This document shows, in pieces, positions 13,001-28,400 of a stretch of DNA of 64,000 nt. Each line of letters begins with the position of its first letter. Position 1 is the first letter of the stretch. The notes under the pieces are model-generated. The model was not told where the DNA came from, did not search any database, and worked only from the letters and a program-made list of their open reading frames with translations. The translations under genes were made by a program, and so were the position numbers. The DNA is from Anodontia alba (Eukaryota; Mollusca; Bivalvia; Lucinida; Lucinidae), in the NCBI GenBank assembly GCA_964016985.1, contig OZ024823.1:41326264-41390263 (forward strand), read 5' to 3'.

Positions 13001-16000
13001 CATAAACCGTGTTAGTTAAACAACCGTGTTATATCCAAACAAAAATGTATAGATTATATTGAAAAATGACCATTTATGGTCATTTTTCAATGTAATCTAT
13101 ACATTTTTGGGATCCATCTTTGAACCATGTTATATCCAAAACGTGTTATAACAAACCGTGTTATAAAGAGGTTGTAGTGTATGGTCTTTACCTCTGCCTT
13201 TGCAAATTTATCACTGGTAATCTTACAGCCCAATGTAGACAAAAACTAGTTGACAACATATTTAACTTTTTTCCTTTAAACTTTTTTCCTGAAATACTTT
13301 AAGGTTAAAAAAAAAATCGCCTTTTCTGGAGCTATGACTGAAAAAAGCACTTACAACTAAATCTAGAAAGTCTCTGTTCTTCCAATACATCAGCTAAAAG
13401 AAAAAAAATGTAAAAGCATGAGCTCATGTAGAATTAACACTTAGCATGCTGGGTAAAAATTCCAGCAGACAACATTCTGAAATATTATTTTTATATTTTT
13501 TCCAGAGAGGAGATTCCAGCAGACAACATTCTGAGATATTATTTTTATATTTTTCCAGAGAGGAGATTCCAGCAGACAACATTCTGAAATATTAATTTTA
13601 TATTTTTTCCAGAGAGGAGATTCCAGCAGACAATATTCTGAAATATTATTTTTATATTTTTTCCAAAGAGGAGATTCCAGCAGACAACATTCTGAGATAT
13701 TATTTTTATATTTTTTCCAGAGAGGAGATTCCAGCAGACAACATTCTGAAATATTATCTTTATATTTTTTCCAGAGAGGAGATTCCAGCAGACAACATTC
13801 TGAGATATTATTTTTATATTTTTCCAGAGAGGAGATTCCAGCAGACAACATTCTGAAATATTATTTTTATATTTTTTTCCAGAGAGGAGATTCCAGCAGA
13901 CAACATTCTGAAATATTATTTTTATATTTTTCCAGAGAGGAGATTCCAGCAGACAATATTCTGAAATATTATTTTTATATTTTTTCCAGAGAGGAGATTC
14001 CAGCAGACAACATTCTGAAATATTATTTTTATATTTTTTCCAGAGAGGAGATTCCAGCAGACAACATTCTGAAATATTATTTTTATATTTTTCCAGAGAG
14101 GAGATTCCAGCAGACAACATTCTGAGATATTATTTTTATATTTTTTCCAGAGAGGAGATTCCAGCAGAAAACATTCTGAAATATTATCTTTATATTTTTT
14201 CCAGAGAGGAGATTCCAGCAGACAATATTCTGAAATATTATCTTTATATTTTTTCCAGAGAGGAGATTCCAGCAGACAATATTCTGAAATATTATTTTTA
14301 TATTTTTTCCAGAGAGGAGATTCCAGCAGACAACATTCTGAGATATTATTTTTATATTTTTTCCAGAGAGGAGATTCCAGCAGACAATATTCTGAAATAT
14401 TAATTTTATATTTTTTCCAGAGAGGAGATTCCAGCAGACAATATTCTGAAATATTATTTTTATATTTTTTCCAGAGAGGAGATTCCAGCAGACAACATTC
14501 TGAAATATTATTTTTATATTTTTTCCAGAGAGGAGATTCCAGCAGACAACATTCTGAAATATTATTTTTATATTTTTTCCAGAGAGGAGATTCCAGCAGA
14601 CAACATTCTGAAATATTATTTTTATATTTTTTTCCAGAGGGACTTGAAGGCAATAGCAAGCCCTACTTTTGGAGAAAAAAAAAAAGAAAAACAAAGTATT
14701 TTCAAATGGTAATCTGCTGATATTCAAATTCAGAAAACTAAATGCAAATACACTACAACCTCTTTATAACACAGTTTGTTATAACATGGTTTTGATATAA
14801 CACGGTTCAAAGATGGATCCCCAAAATGTATAGATTATATTGAAAAATGACCATAAATGGTCATTTTTCAATATAATCTATACATTTTTGTCTGGATATA
14901 ACACGGTTGTTTAACTAACATAGTTTATGCTATGGACCCCAACAATAGTGTTATAAAGAGGTTGTGGTGTAGTATAAGAACTACATGTTTCAAGGTTTCA
15001 GGTAAGTTATATTTTTTAAAGTGCCAATAAAAATTGCAGCTGACAACATTTTCATTGTTTATTTATTTATTTTTTTTTATTTTTCAGGGAAAACAAGGCT
15101 TGATCGATGTTTCTTAAGAATAATCTGCCTAAGCAGAGGATTTACATGAAATGTCACATCTACTTTTTCTCTAAAAATGATTTAAAACGTTTAGAGCTGT
15201 CTGCTACAATTCGGCTTGGCACTTTCAAAGACAGATCTAAACTTTGTTATTGTCTTTAAGGGTAAATATTTATGTCCTTTAATCCCATTAATAGAACAAA
15301 TTGGATTGGATGATTTTAAAAAGGCCCTAAGAAATATTTTAGATATAAAATGTCTGTTATTGAAGCTACAAATAAAGTGACTCAGTTGCCTGGCAGCGTT
15401 AGAAATCTGGGCCCAGTTGTTCAAAGCTAACGACGTCGTTAGTTAACGATTCGTTAAAATTTACATCGAATGTGAAAAAGCTACCCACAATTTTTCAGCA
15501 AAAAATATCAGAATACTGTATACTGCATCCGCTAAAACAGTTAACGAAATGACCCTTGACGAGTTTGTTAAGCTAACAACGCTTTGAACAACTGGGTCCT
15601 GAAAAGTAAACTACAAATAATTGTAGACCACATTTAGAAAACTGTATGCAGGTCATTCTTACCACATGGAGGATGATGATAACTGATATGACAATGATGG
15701 ACTTCCAATTTTTACCTTCAAGTTACAATAAAATCTTAGTTTCACCAAATGACAACACAGTGAACCATAATTATCCTTAATATTTAGACCCCTTAAAAAC
15801 CTAACACAATTTAAAATGAGAATAAGCCCTTTGGACTACATGAAGGCAAATATTTTAATGCCAGAGTTTTTTGTCTTGGAGACAAGTCTATTCCTCTTCA
15901 GTAGTTTCTGACATACAAAGCAGTAAGGTAATGGTAGATATTCATATACAGAGAACCCTCGTTACAATGACAGCATTTGTTCCCGAAGATATTGCTATTA

Positions 16001-17619
16001 AAATGAATTTGCTGTTGTAAGGAATCCTTAATGGGCAGAATGATATGTAACAAAGGATTTATTCTTGTGGTCCCTAATTTAATCTCAGTATAGGTATTGG
16101 AACAGACAGGCCTGAGCAAACAGTGAAGACCCAGATTAGATGCTATGGAATGTGGTGTCTGATCAGAATCTACAGTGTTTGTTCGTGATATAGCAGGTTT
16201 TAAGAATATCTACAGGTTGCCTTGTTCAAATTTTAGGACAAGTATGGTATGGAGAGGAATTAAGATGTCTCAATGTTTAGAGTAAATACAGTATTTGTTT
16301 ATCAGCAGCCTTGTTTGAGAAAAGTTGCCTTGTTCAGTACAGCTCAGGTAAAAGAACCAAAAAACTCTTTATTCTGAATATCGGAATCAAACCGAGTAAA
16401 CGTTATATTCGGCGGACACCACTTGCAAGTCCGCCGAAAGTATGTGCTATGCGAAGTTACTCGGAATGGTAATATTGTACCCGGAGGCAATATTTCTCGC
16501 GAAGTGATGCGAAATTCCTTGGAGTAATTTGACCAAATACCTGTCCGATTTTTATATATTTATTTATTTAATAAATAAAGTTATTTAGATATTTTTTTAA
16601 TAAATATATTTTTATTTATTTATATCTTTATTTTTCCATAATATAGTACAGTCTGCGTGAAGTTTATATCCTCCATGCTCATGCGGATACGCAGGTTGAT
16701 CTGAGTGTGCACTGATCACAAAGATCTTATTGTCCCAAAAGTGTTTTCTAAATTTCCGCATTCCAATCCCCCAAAATTAGGTCCATTCCCTTGTTTTCTT
16801 AAAATATCAACCGAGGCTGCCTTGTTCCCTGAATATATTTGGGTGCTCCCTAGGTCCAAAGATAACCCCGGTAGCCCCATTCATTGTTCGAGCACATAAC
16901 GTGGGCCGCAACAAAGCTCCATATGAAAAAGTACCGGATTCTTTGGCTTAGTCTAGTCCGGCCACACAAGTGGGTCCGGCATGGTCATTTTTATTTAATG
17001 TGCCGTAGAAAACAAAACAAACTCACAGAGAATAAAAAATCTGCACCCAATCGACGAATTACATATTTATATTTGGTATTCCTGTAACAACCTTTTCCCA
17101 TGCAACAACCGCACGCACTCAATATAAATGACGTATTGTGGTAAAAGACCGGGAAAGTCTCACTCGCGTGCAACAACCACACATGTCAATATGAATTTAC
17201 TTAAAGGGGCGCTTCTGCTATCAAAGAGGCATATAATCAACAAGACAGCACATGTGAAAAGAGTGTCTGTCACACAAAAACACACTTTACGCACACGAGA
17301 CTAATGACAATTCAAACGAGTGAGTGAGTTTTTTACGTCCTACTAACAGCTAGGACATACGGAGATGCGGTCCAATATGAAAGGCTTGAGAAGCCTGGGA
17401 TCGAACTCATGACCCCAGGGTGACAAGACGAGAAGCTTCACACTACACCACTGAGGCACAATTTCCCAATATTTCATACTGTTAAATATCTAATAAAAGG
17501 GCTGCAGACATTTCACCATGCCCCGCCACTGCACTTACATCAAACAGGTGCCATGACTGTTAATAAACTTATAAAGTTTCAAGAAAATATCTCAAATAGT
17601 TTTCAAGTTACAAGACAAA

Positions 17620-17654
<35 letters not shown>

Positions 17655-19396
17655 GTATTACAGAAACCACTAAAATAGTTTCGGTTTTCAAAGGGCCATA
17701 ACTCCAAAAGTAAGCTCTATCGTCAAAAGTATATGAAAGAAATCAGTTACTGCTGAAATGATTAATAACTTATGAATAAGCCCACCCTGAAAAAGTGTGC
17801 GTGCTCGACAAGACCGAAATAGTGAAGACTGGGCCGTTTAACTCCAGTCCAAACCAAATTACATGTACGTCGGTACAAAGTTCTCATGTCTGAAGTAAGA
17901 TTTACAATGTACGTTCACTGAATCGGAAAAAACATACCATACTACAATGTACGTGCGACCAGCAAAGACTCAGGCATGCAGTCTCTGCATCGACCCACTG
18001 GATAAAGCAAGCTTCTTGGATAGCCCGGAGTCCAAAGAAGGTGCATACTGTACGATCAGCGAAGGGTCTGATCAGAATGTGCTGTTGCAGTCGTACTGTT
18101 TATCCCGCTTTGGATAGCCCGGTTATCAAAGGTAAATACTATCAGCGAATACTTTTATCAGAATGTGCAGTTGGCAGATTGACACGAGTCTTCGCTTGTC
18201 GCAAAAGACGTTTTGTTAAACCCAGAGATTGTAGGTGGTACATACGATTAGCGAAGACTCTGATCAGACTACTGATGTGCAGGCTCAGAGTGTGCAGGCT
18301 GATCCATCTCTTCGTACAAGTTTTATTGAAGGTTTTGCCATGTACAGACCAATGCGTGATTTGTTTGTGCAAACCATAACGCCAAACACTCTGGGTAAAA
18401 TTTTCAACAGACGACATTTTGAAATATTTTTCTCATTCTTCCAAGAAAACAGGATTTGCATTTCATGCAAATTGTCTCCATTGCATTGCATGAATGCCAA
18501 AGCCTGTTTTCTTGGTAATAAAAGAAGTAAATAATGATTTTTTTTATTTTGTTTTATTTTTTTATTTTTTATTTTTTTTTTATTTATTTTTTTTGTCGTC
18601 TGCTGAATTAGTCCAGATAGTGGTAATTCGATACCCGCGAGCACCAAGTGCTATAACTTAGTATTGGTTTCTAACCAGGAAGACTCTGCCTAGAATGTCC
18701 GTGAGGGCATATGACAATATTATGAACAAATGTCATTTTGAAGATTATTTCCCGCCGATGCTAGGTGTATACATGCGTCTCTTTTACTCATTTAATAAAT
18801 TACGGTCTTGGTTTTGCATATCGCATGTTGAAGACACAAAAACAGAACACTTTACATGGAAACGAAAGTTTTGAAGATTGCTCTATAAACCAATAAAAAT
18901 AATGTTATAAATGTATATACTGTAAGAAAATAACATAACATAATATTCATTTGTACCCTGATAAATGCGGGGTAACGTCCTCACACCGCAGATTTTTACT
19001 CTTTTAAGGGAGCTAACTGCAACTGACTATCAGAAGGGAGTTAACTGCAATTGCTTTACGAGTATGGCCCATGCGCAATGGGATTGGGAACAGCCTTTTT
19101 TTATGAATCACGCCAGTACAGAGGGGGGTGGGGGGGGGGGTAGGGGCATGCTTATACAATAAGTGGTTAACTAGTACACTGAACCCCATTGTGCCAGAAA
19201 CTTGTTACTGCCAATTTTGAAGCAGTGGAAGGAGCGAATGACCGTAGCAAATACATATGTTTCATGATAAGTGGGGATCGAATTGCGTTCAATCCACGTT
19301 GGTGCGATATCATTTTTCCAATAAAGTCCGTGCAAACAACTTCTACCCCGAAAGGAGACATGTCACATTTGCATGAGGGTAAAAAGAAAGAGCTTT

Positions 19397-19455
<59 letters not shown>

Positions 19456-22400
19456 GAAAGAGTTTGCAAAACTTGTAAGATTCTGGCTCGTCCATTTTAG
19501 GACATCCGGCTATGAGATTTAGATATTCCTAGAGAAAAATGGCTAAACTGTTTTTGCAAACAGTGAATACCCTGACCAGACGCAGCGTTCTATCATCTCA
19601 ATATGACTTAAATATTTTCTTTTCTTCTATTTTATTTTTTGTTATTGTTGAAAGAGACATAAGACATCAAGTCACTGTCATCATTCAGTGGTGATTTGAA
19701 TCGACAGTCCTAACCATGGTCCAGTCATCAACCGTCCAGGCCTCGATCCGAGCAGTGTAGATACAGTCCAGCGTGTCCGTTTCTATCTCCCTTGTCAAAT
19801 GAAATGTACCCCTACTTTAACCCTCGAAGCGCTTAGCATGTTTTGCAGACGGCATTTTCATTTTCTTTTTCTTCTTATATTCCTGTGTAAATTAAGTGTG
19901 GCGTAGCATGTGAATCGTCTGCTATTCACATGAAATGTTCACCCTTATTTTCACTGTAAAATACTAAAACAGTTAGATCGACATCTCTAGAATTTTCAGC
20001 AGTGCTTCGGGGGTTCAAACTATTTTCTTGGCAGCCGCAGCACGTGCAAAGTGACACGAGAAAAATGGGCCTGCCTGGATAAAAGTGCTTGTCACATGAA
20101 AACGAATGTAGGAAGACTCAGGCAACCACCACCCTTAATCCAAAACTAAAATTGGGCGATTAGAAATATCCGAGGCTTTGGGCCAAATACGTCGCCGGTC
20201 TTGCACATTGGGACTACCAGCTGTTGTTGGGATATACCCTTTGAAATTCGCAGCTGAACCATAAAAAATCAGTCGCAGAGTTGGTTGTAGGAAGCAGAAC
20301 TATTTATGTAAGTGGATACATTTTGCAGTCTGATCCTGCTGCCGACAGCACTAGTTAAGAGGGTATTTATTGTATTCGCAGTTGTAACAACTTTTGTTTG
20401 ATTATCGTCGTGTGAGAGAATGATCTGAGTGGTCAAACTTACCTGTGCAGAATAATCTATAGCCACTCGCAAATACTCCAAATATCATGGGCACACTGAG
20501 GTCCGCTAAATGTCCTTGGAATATCGAGCGCATAACTTCAACTAAAACTTTTTCACTCGGAGTGGTTTACTCCAAACCACTTGGCGTAAAATCGCGGATT
20601 GTAAAATTGGTCCGCAAAATGAAAAAAAAAATTGGTTCTTATTCCTGAGCCGTACTGTATTTCATTTTGTTAGGGAACACATATATAAAAGTGTATGTAT
20701 TACTGAAAACATAGCACTTTTAATAGTGATAGGTTTCAAGCTACTTACATGTTACCCAGCCCAGGTTCATATCTTCAAAATAGAGTTGCTGATAAACAAA
20801 TACTGTATTATATAAAATTGCGACTCTAGGCAAGCAGCTGAGGTAGATAGACAGATATACTGCCAAAGGACACTCTCAATCACAAAACTATCTGCTACAG
20901 GGCAGAGACTGTTGCTGTAAAGTAGCTATCAGGGGAAGTATCACTGTTAAAACTTTTACCTGCAGTTTCCTTTTAGTGGCCACACACATCTGTAGAGTAG
21001 CTTGGACTTCACCACTAAGTGAAACATGTTTCTAGAACAAGAAGTAAGAAAAATCAAGATATAAGAAATAAGACAATATCAAAACAGTACAGCTACTCTT
21101 GATTAAATCTTGATCAGCAAACCATCATCATAACTATTTAAACTGGTATATGTAATATCCTGGAGCTGAACGTATATAAAATACAATTTGCACAGAATTA
21201 TGTCACAAACCAGGGCCCAGTTGTTCAAAACTAACAATGTCGTTAGTTAACGATTCATTAAAATTTACACCGAGTGATACACAAATATGCTGAAATTTTT
21301 TGCTGAAAAAATGTGAGTAGCTTTTGCAAAAAAAAAAATATCAGAATATTGTATATCCGCTAAAACAGTTAACGAAATGACCCTTAATGACCCTTAACAA
21401 GCTCCTTAAGCTAACGATGCTTTGAACAACTGGGCCCTGAGGACTTGTTAAGGAGACTCCCTAACAAGTCCTCAGGTCTATGAAATAGTTTTGTGCAAAA
21501 TGTATTTTATATATTCCTGGAGTATTTGGTTTGTGTTGAGGTTATATGGCCCAGTCAACCCAATGGGGTCATGTCGAGCGCGGTCAGTTTACCTAACCAC
21601 ACGTTTACTGGGCAGGCTTAGTCCTCTAAGCGGTTAACCAGTATTGTGCACATTCTTTCGCCAGACAACTGCCCTTCTTGAATCAGCGGAAGGAGAGAAT
21701 GACCATACAAAATATTTCATGATCAATCTCCACGAAAGAATGTTGCCGACCTTGGCGGGGGTTGAACCCGCGACCTCCTGGTCTCCAGTCGGACGGCGCA
21801 TCCAACTGAGCCACCGAGGCCGGCTGGAGTATTTGGTGACCACAACCTCTTTATAGCACTATTGTTGGGGTCCATATCATAAACCGTGTTAGTTAAACAA
21901 CCGTGTTATATCCGAACAAAAATGTATAGATTATATTGAAAAATGACCATTTATGGTCATTTTTCAATATAATCTATACATTTTTGGGATCCATCTTTGA
22001 ACCATGTTATATCCAAAACCGTGTTATAATGAACCATGTTATAAAGGGGTTGTAGTGTATCTCTGGGATAATTTTCTCCAGTTCTCAATAAGAAATATGT
22101 TGTGGGTACTGATTAGAAGTGCCTCACTACATGGGACACACACCATATTTTTATGGAGAAAGTGAGGCACTTCAAATGAGAATTCATAACATATTTTTTT
22201 TATGGAGAAATAAGAAAAAAATATTCCAAAATTATCATCAAATACTCATCCTTAACAAATCCCTTGTAAACACAGTTACACTCTGACAAAGAAAACTAGT
22301 GTTAACAAGGTTTTCTGCTGATTTGGCCCGGTGACCTAGTTTCTGATCCCAAGTGACCCAGTTTCGATTGAACTTGACCTAGAACTCATCAAGACAAACA

Positions 22401-25400
22401 TTTTGAGCAAGATTAATGATGATTGCTTAAAAAATGTGACCGCTAGAGTGTTAACAAGGTTTTCCTTTGATTACTGTGCTTTCAACATCTTTCAGAAAGT
22501 CATTTTTTGCTTGGCGCTTTACACAGAAGTAAATTTGCAAATTTTTGTCATGATTTAATGCAAAACCATTTGTCGTAACTACCTATGTACAAAAAATTTT
22601 ATTCTAGTCATTGGTTTTAAAAAAATCCAATATTTCCACTTTTTCCCATAGTAAAAATGAAGCCAAATCATGCAGAAATCTGTAGGGTAGGTAACTTGGA
22701 GCCAAATTTTCAACAAGTTCCACTTGTTCAATTTTTCTGAAATTTTCACAATATTGTTGTAAAACATCAATAATTCTAATTCAGCAAAGAAAAGTAAAAA
22801 ATATTTTCTTGGACAAAAATCCCAAAAAATCACTTTACTATAGAATTTGCGTAGGTCAGACAAATTTTTGGCCGAAACTTTAATTTTTGTGTAAATATTT
22901 GAGAACAAAGACAGAAACATAAAAAACAAATGGTTTCTGATAAGATATGGTCAATTAGAACAAAATATTTTCATTCAAAATAAAACGCCAAGCAAAAAAC
23001 ATCTTTCCAAGAGATGTCGAAAGGACAGTAGGCCTGGTGACCTAGTTTTTGACCCCAAGTGACCCAGTTTTGAATTTGACCTAGAAATCATCAAGGCAAA
23101 TATTTTGAGCAATATTCATGATGATATTGCTTCAAAAATGTGACCTCTAGAGTGTTAACAAGTTTTTCCTTTGATTTGACCTGGTGACCTAGTTTTTGAC
23201 CCCAAGTGACCTAGTATCAAGCTTGATCTAGATTTCATAGGGGCAAATATTCTGGGCAAGTTTCATCAAGATTGGATCAAAACTGTGACCTCTAGAGTGT
23301 TAACAAACTAATTGTTGACAATGGACGACGGACAGAGGGTGATCACAATAGTTCACCCTGAGCTTTTGCTCAGGTGAGCTAAAAATTGGAAAACAATGAA
23401 AATTAAGTATTTTCTTCAATGTATTTTGAGCAAACTATAATTTTTTTCATCAAATGATTTAGCCATTTTTACACAACTTCAAAACTTCTTTGATTGCAAA
23501 CCTCAAAATTCTTTGATCAGAATGGTTGCAAAACCAGTAATCGAAATTAAAACTGAATTCACTAGCACAAATTATTCTATAAAAGCCACAATTTTCCTAC
23601 TAGAACAACTATATAATCATCCTAAATATTCATATAGTCTCAGTAAATGCAGACTCAAACCATATCATAAATAATATGGTGTCTTATCAACGTCAGGGTC
23701 TGCACTGTTTGCCAGACATCCAGAAGTTTGTAGACACATCACCAAGACATAAAATGGGCTTGTTCAAATTTGAAATTAACTTTCTATTAACCCACTGTAG
23801 ACTGAATGAGCTCCTCCCCAAATATATATTGGAAGAGTCTCATATCAATTTTAGGGTATGTCAGGCTGTATGATTTAGATATTCCTAGAGGAAAATGGTT
23901 GAACTGCAAACACTGGAGACCTGATCAAATGCCGCATTCTGTGGAGTCTGTTTTGCATCTGCACTGTTTGCCAATTACCCTTTAAGGGGTCTCCAGACTA
24001 CAATGGGTTAAAGTTGATGCATCCAAATATCCAGGGTAAAATGGTACTTTTCAAAATACTTACCAACCCAAGTTCATTTTTATCAGTCCTAGGCAAGCAG
24101 TCCAGTATTAATTTTGAACACTACAAAACTGAAAGTACGTGTGACTTTTCTCAATAAATCACTTTTATTTTTATCTTACTAAGATTTGGGCCATAAAGGA
24201 TCAATATTAGATTACCATCATCACAGCATAGCCCATAAGGATCACCTCAGCAAGGAATTCTATTGCATAATCACCAAAAATATATATCTAGCAGAAATGA
24301 AAGCCTATAGCTCCAGAGACTAGAGTATCCAGACAAAAGTTTTTTTCTTATTTTTCCATGAAAACATATGTACTCACAACATGTTTTTGTGGAGAAATAA
24401 GAAAAATATTAACATATTTTGGGTTGAAAAAAGAAAGACTTTTCTGGAGGCATGGAAAATAAAGGAAAAAGTATTTTGAGAAGAGAACTACATGTATCTT
24501 ATAACAAGCACAGAAACGGTCAAATTCTCATACCTGTACATCTACAGCAAACAAAGATGCTCCCCTCGTCTTACTCAAGACTGTTATCTGACCAAATGTG
24601 GCCAAGTCATGAACACTTATAATATTATCTGCAATAAAACATAAACATGATATACTAAAATACAAAATGACCTCCTTGCATATCTTGTCAAAATTAACAC
24701 TGCACAGCTTTAGATAGGATGCCTTTTTTTTATTTTTTTTTTTTCAAGCAAAAAAGTATTGACCTATTTCTTACTTCTCAAAAAAAAAAGATGATGAGTT
24801 TTTTGTTTGTTTTTTTTTTTGTTTTTTTTTTTTAGTGTTTTAAATCCCTTTTAACATTATCTGTCATGTCCAGACAATGAAATAGTGTTAATGAAAGGCT
24901 TTGTTCACTAAAGCTTAGTACAGTCATGTGCTGAACTCCACCTTCTGCAGGGTTCAAACCGAAGACCTCAACATGATGTGGTACTCATTAGAATTGCCTC
25001 AATTTCTAGTAAGTGGTGGATATTCTTGATTACATTACCATTTTGTGCTTAAAAAGTACATTGAGGACATATATTGCAGAAACATATGTATGTTGAGGAC
25101 ATATATTGCAGAAACATACCTCGGGTGTGTTGCAATTAAAGCATTTGCTCCAAATACGACAAGTACAGTAATTCTATCATAGCACTAGTTAAGGCGCTTT
25201 TTTCAATCCAAAAATATTGATATTTTTCTTATTTCTCCACAAAAACATATGTTGTGGGTACTCATTAGAAGCACCTCGCCGAGGCGCTTCTAATGAGTAC
25301 CCACAACATATGTTTTCGTGGAGAAATCAGAAAAATATTTACCGGATACCCTCCCTTATCTAGACCCATGATTCTATTTCAGTACTGAATGAGTCATTTA

Positions 25401-28400
25401 CATTGTAAATATACATGTGTTCAAGGCTAGAGACAAACAATATTTTAAATACCCATGCAGCGATTCCATTAACTGACACATTAATAGGAGCTCTTTTAGC
25501 ACAGACCTCGATAAGAAGGGATTTGTGTACAAGAAAGCCAAAAGAAAGTCACAAAAAATATCTCTTTTGTAAAACATGACGAAAAAATTTACCAAGTGTA
25601 TAAAGTCCCTTAAAAGTAAGAAAAACTCAAGCACTGTGGATTTCTACACTGTATGCTAAGGATAATCTTTAGGCCACAAAGTGAAAAGTATACCTTATGA
25701 TATCAGGGCCCAGTTGTTCAAAGCTAACGACATTGTTAGTTAACGATTCGTTAAAATTTACATCAAGTGATATGCAAATATGCTGAAATTTTTTGCTGAA
25801 AAAATGTGAGTAGCTTTTGCAGTGCAAAAGCTACTCACATTTTTTCAGCAAAAAATATCAGAATATTGTATAATGAATCCGCTAAAACAGTTAACGAAAT
25901 GACCCTTAATGAGCTCATTAAGCAAACGACACTTTGAACAACTGGGCCCAGATGTGTGCTTAGTAAATACACAGATCAGCATGTAGATCCCTGCAGCCTA
26001 ATCATTCTTCACTGTTTGCTCTGTTAATAGCAAAGGATCAAAGGTTCTTACAGGTGGACAGCAAATCCTCTTATCAAACTGTATGGATGCACAGGATAAT
26101 CTGAGTTTTGGTGGGTGCACATGTCAAAGGGTACAGTTTCTCACACTGTGGCTCCACTGTAGGCCTAGATAAGAGTGAGTATCAGGTTAATATTTTTCTT
26201 ATTTCTCCATGAAAACATATATTGTGGGTACTCATTAGAAGCGCCTCGGCGAGGCGCTTCTAATGAGTATCACAACATATGTTTTCGTGGAGAAATAAGA
26301 AAAATATCAACACTTTTGGATTGAAAAAAGTGCCTTAACTAGAGCTATGCTCCACCATGAAATTCACTTTGCCAAATGTGTTCAGTTTCTGTCAAACAGT
26401 GCAAAGCATCTCAAGAATTCTAAAACTATCTAAACTTTTTTGTATAATGAGAGGAAGATATTTACCTGACAGACTGATCAAGAGGAATAACTCTGGAACA
26501 GCATACAGCTGAAATGAAATAACAGTGACTAAGGGGCATGAATACACCTCAAGAGCAATAACTCTTGAGATGGAAATATTTGCCTTGATTCTCACTGGGC
26601 CTACTCTTAAAGGAGCAAATTCTTTCCTTTCATTGTCCCTATTTTTTTAAAGGTTTCAAATATAAAGAGGTAATTTCCTGTCTGCAAGTTGTCTCCCTTT
26701 GCAAAATGGCAGCAAAAATCTTTTAGCGTATCCACTCACTGTAACTTTTTAAAGACTGAATTTAATGTCAGAATTAAAATGTTACCAATTTACAGGCATC
26801 ACTTTTAACATGTTTATATTATTCTTCCCAGAAAGGGCTTGATCCATATTAAAACATTATTTTGTGGGAAAAACAAGACCCATCTGCAATCTGCTAATTT
26901 CATTGTCAGCATGCAATGAGTAATCACCACATATACCAAATTATGGGGAAGACCTGCTCTATTATGAGCACTGTAAAAAGGTCAATTATTAAACCTATTT
27001 AGTGGTTTATTATTATTATACATGTACTTGAATCATCAGTCATGTTTCAGCAGTGTACAGGAAAATAAATCTTTTACATCAAAAAAATAGAAATGGATCA
27101 GCTATACATAAATACTCCAGCTCACCAAAAACTCTCAAAGTCATTCAGCTTTGAAAAATAGATCAAGATCAACAAGCATGCAATGTGATATTGTACTTAC
27201 TGTCATTAAACTTTGATAATTATAGTCATTAGTCCTTAAAGTGCCAAGCAAAATTGCAGTAGACGTTCTTTTTTTTATTATTATTATTATTTTTCAGAAA
27301 AGCATAGCATTGTATTTATACCTTCTATATTAAAATATATATAACCCTTTAAGTGTCTGTCAAAATTGTTACAGTCAACATTCCCATTATTTATTTATTT
27401 AATATTATTTTTTCTAACTGAGAAAATAGGGCTTTTTGAATTGACTGATATTTTCATGTGAATTGTCTGCCAATGCAGCTTCTGACATGATTTCCACCAA
27501 AAACAATATGTTCCTCCCACTGGGGTGCTGGGGAGGAGGGGAGTGGGGAATGGAACTCATTTTTACATGTATTTGCAACTGAGATCACCTTTTGAAGAAC
27601 AACACTCTTTTTCATTGACAGTAATCCTGGACTCCTTTCTAAGTTATGGTACTGCATTAGTACTCTGGGTCCAGTTGTTCAAAAACTAACGATGTTAGTT
27701 AACGTATCGTTAAAACTTTGATCATTAAATATGGCATATACGCTAATATTTTTGCTGAAAAAATGTGTGTAGCTTTTGCATTTGCAAAAGCTACTCACAT
27801 TTTTTCAGCAAAAATACCTGTGAATAAGATATTGCACTTACTAGAAAAGTTAACAATTTGACCACTAACAAGCTTGTTAAGCTAACGATGCTTTGAACAA
27901 CTGGGCCCTGGGTGCTAAATTAGCATTCTTAGTATGGGTGTTTGCCCATACCCAGTGTACTTTTGTTCAAGGCATCAGACTGTGGTACTGTTCAGATGTG
28001 GAAAGGTTAACCCATTTTAGATTAAATAAACTCTCTACACTATATCTTGGAAGCCCATTTTCAAGTTATGTGGTTAAGATAACCTAGAGAAAAATGGCTG
28101 GACTATTTGTTAACAGTGGATACCCTGATTAGATGCTGCATTCTGCAGCATCTGATCTGGATCTGCACTGATTACCAATTACTCTTTTGAGGGGCTCCAG
28201 ACTAAATGGGCTTAGCATGTAGGAGCTGTAAGGTTAAGTGCTGTTAAAACCATTTGGCCGGACAGGTGAGGATGCTTAGACTCAATAGACTAAAGGTAAG
28301 GGTGAAGCAGATAGAGGTCTGCGTGCAGAAAGTAATGCTATGGATGAGTGACATTAAGTCTATACAGGTAAAATAAGTTCTATTTTCTACAGATCATATG

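Noticed and set aside
13441..14727. Several 136-245-codon minus-strand ORFs with repeated LLESPLWKKYKNNISE text
   Set aside because: All are frames of the 53-54-bp minisatellite; the frame changes with each one-T length difference and no start, splice or domain evidence supports a protein.
18041..18647. Overlapping ORFs of 91-120 codons on both strands
   Set aside because: They cross palindromic repeats and T-rich tracts; no consistent frame or family match.
21730..21823. tRNA gene-like box A/box B sequences (also at 100-190, 9490-9560, 41100-41180, 57785-57850)
   Set aside because: They are the heads of a SINE family with a common body, (CAAA)n tail and TSDs; the cloverleaf is not intact.
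22579..22929. 116-codon minus ORF rich in F, K, W, Y
   Set aside because: AT-rich interior of a non-autonomous element; no catalytic motif and composition follows the base content.
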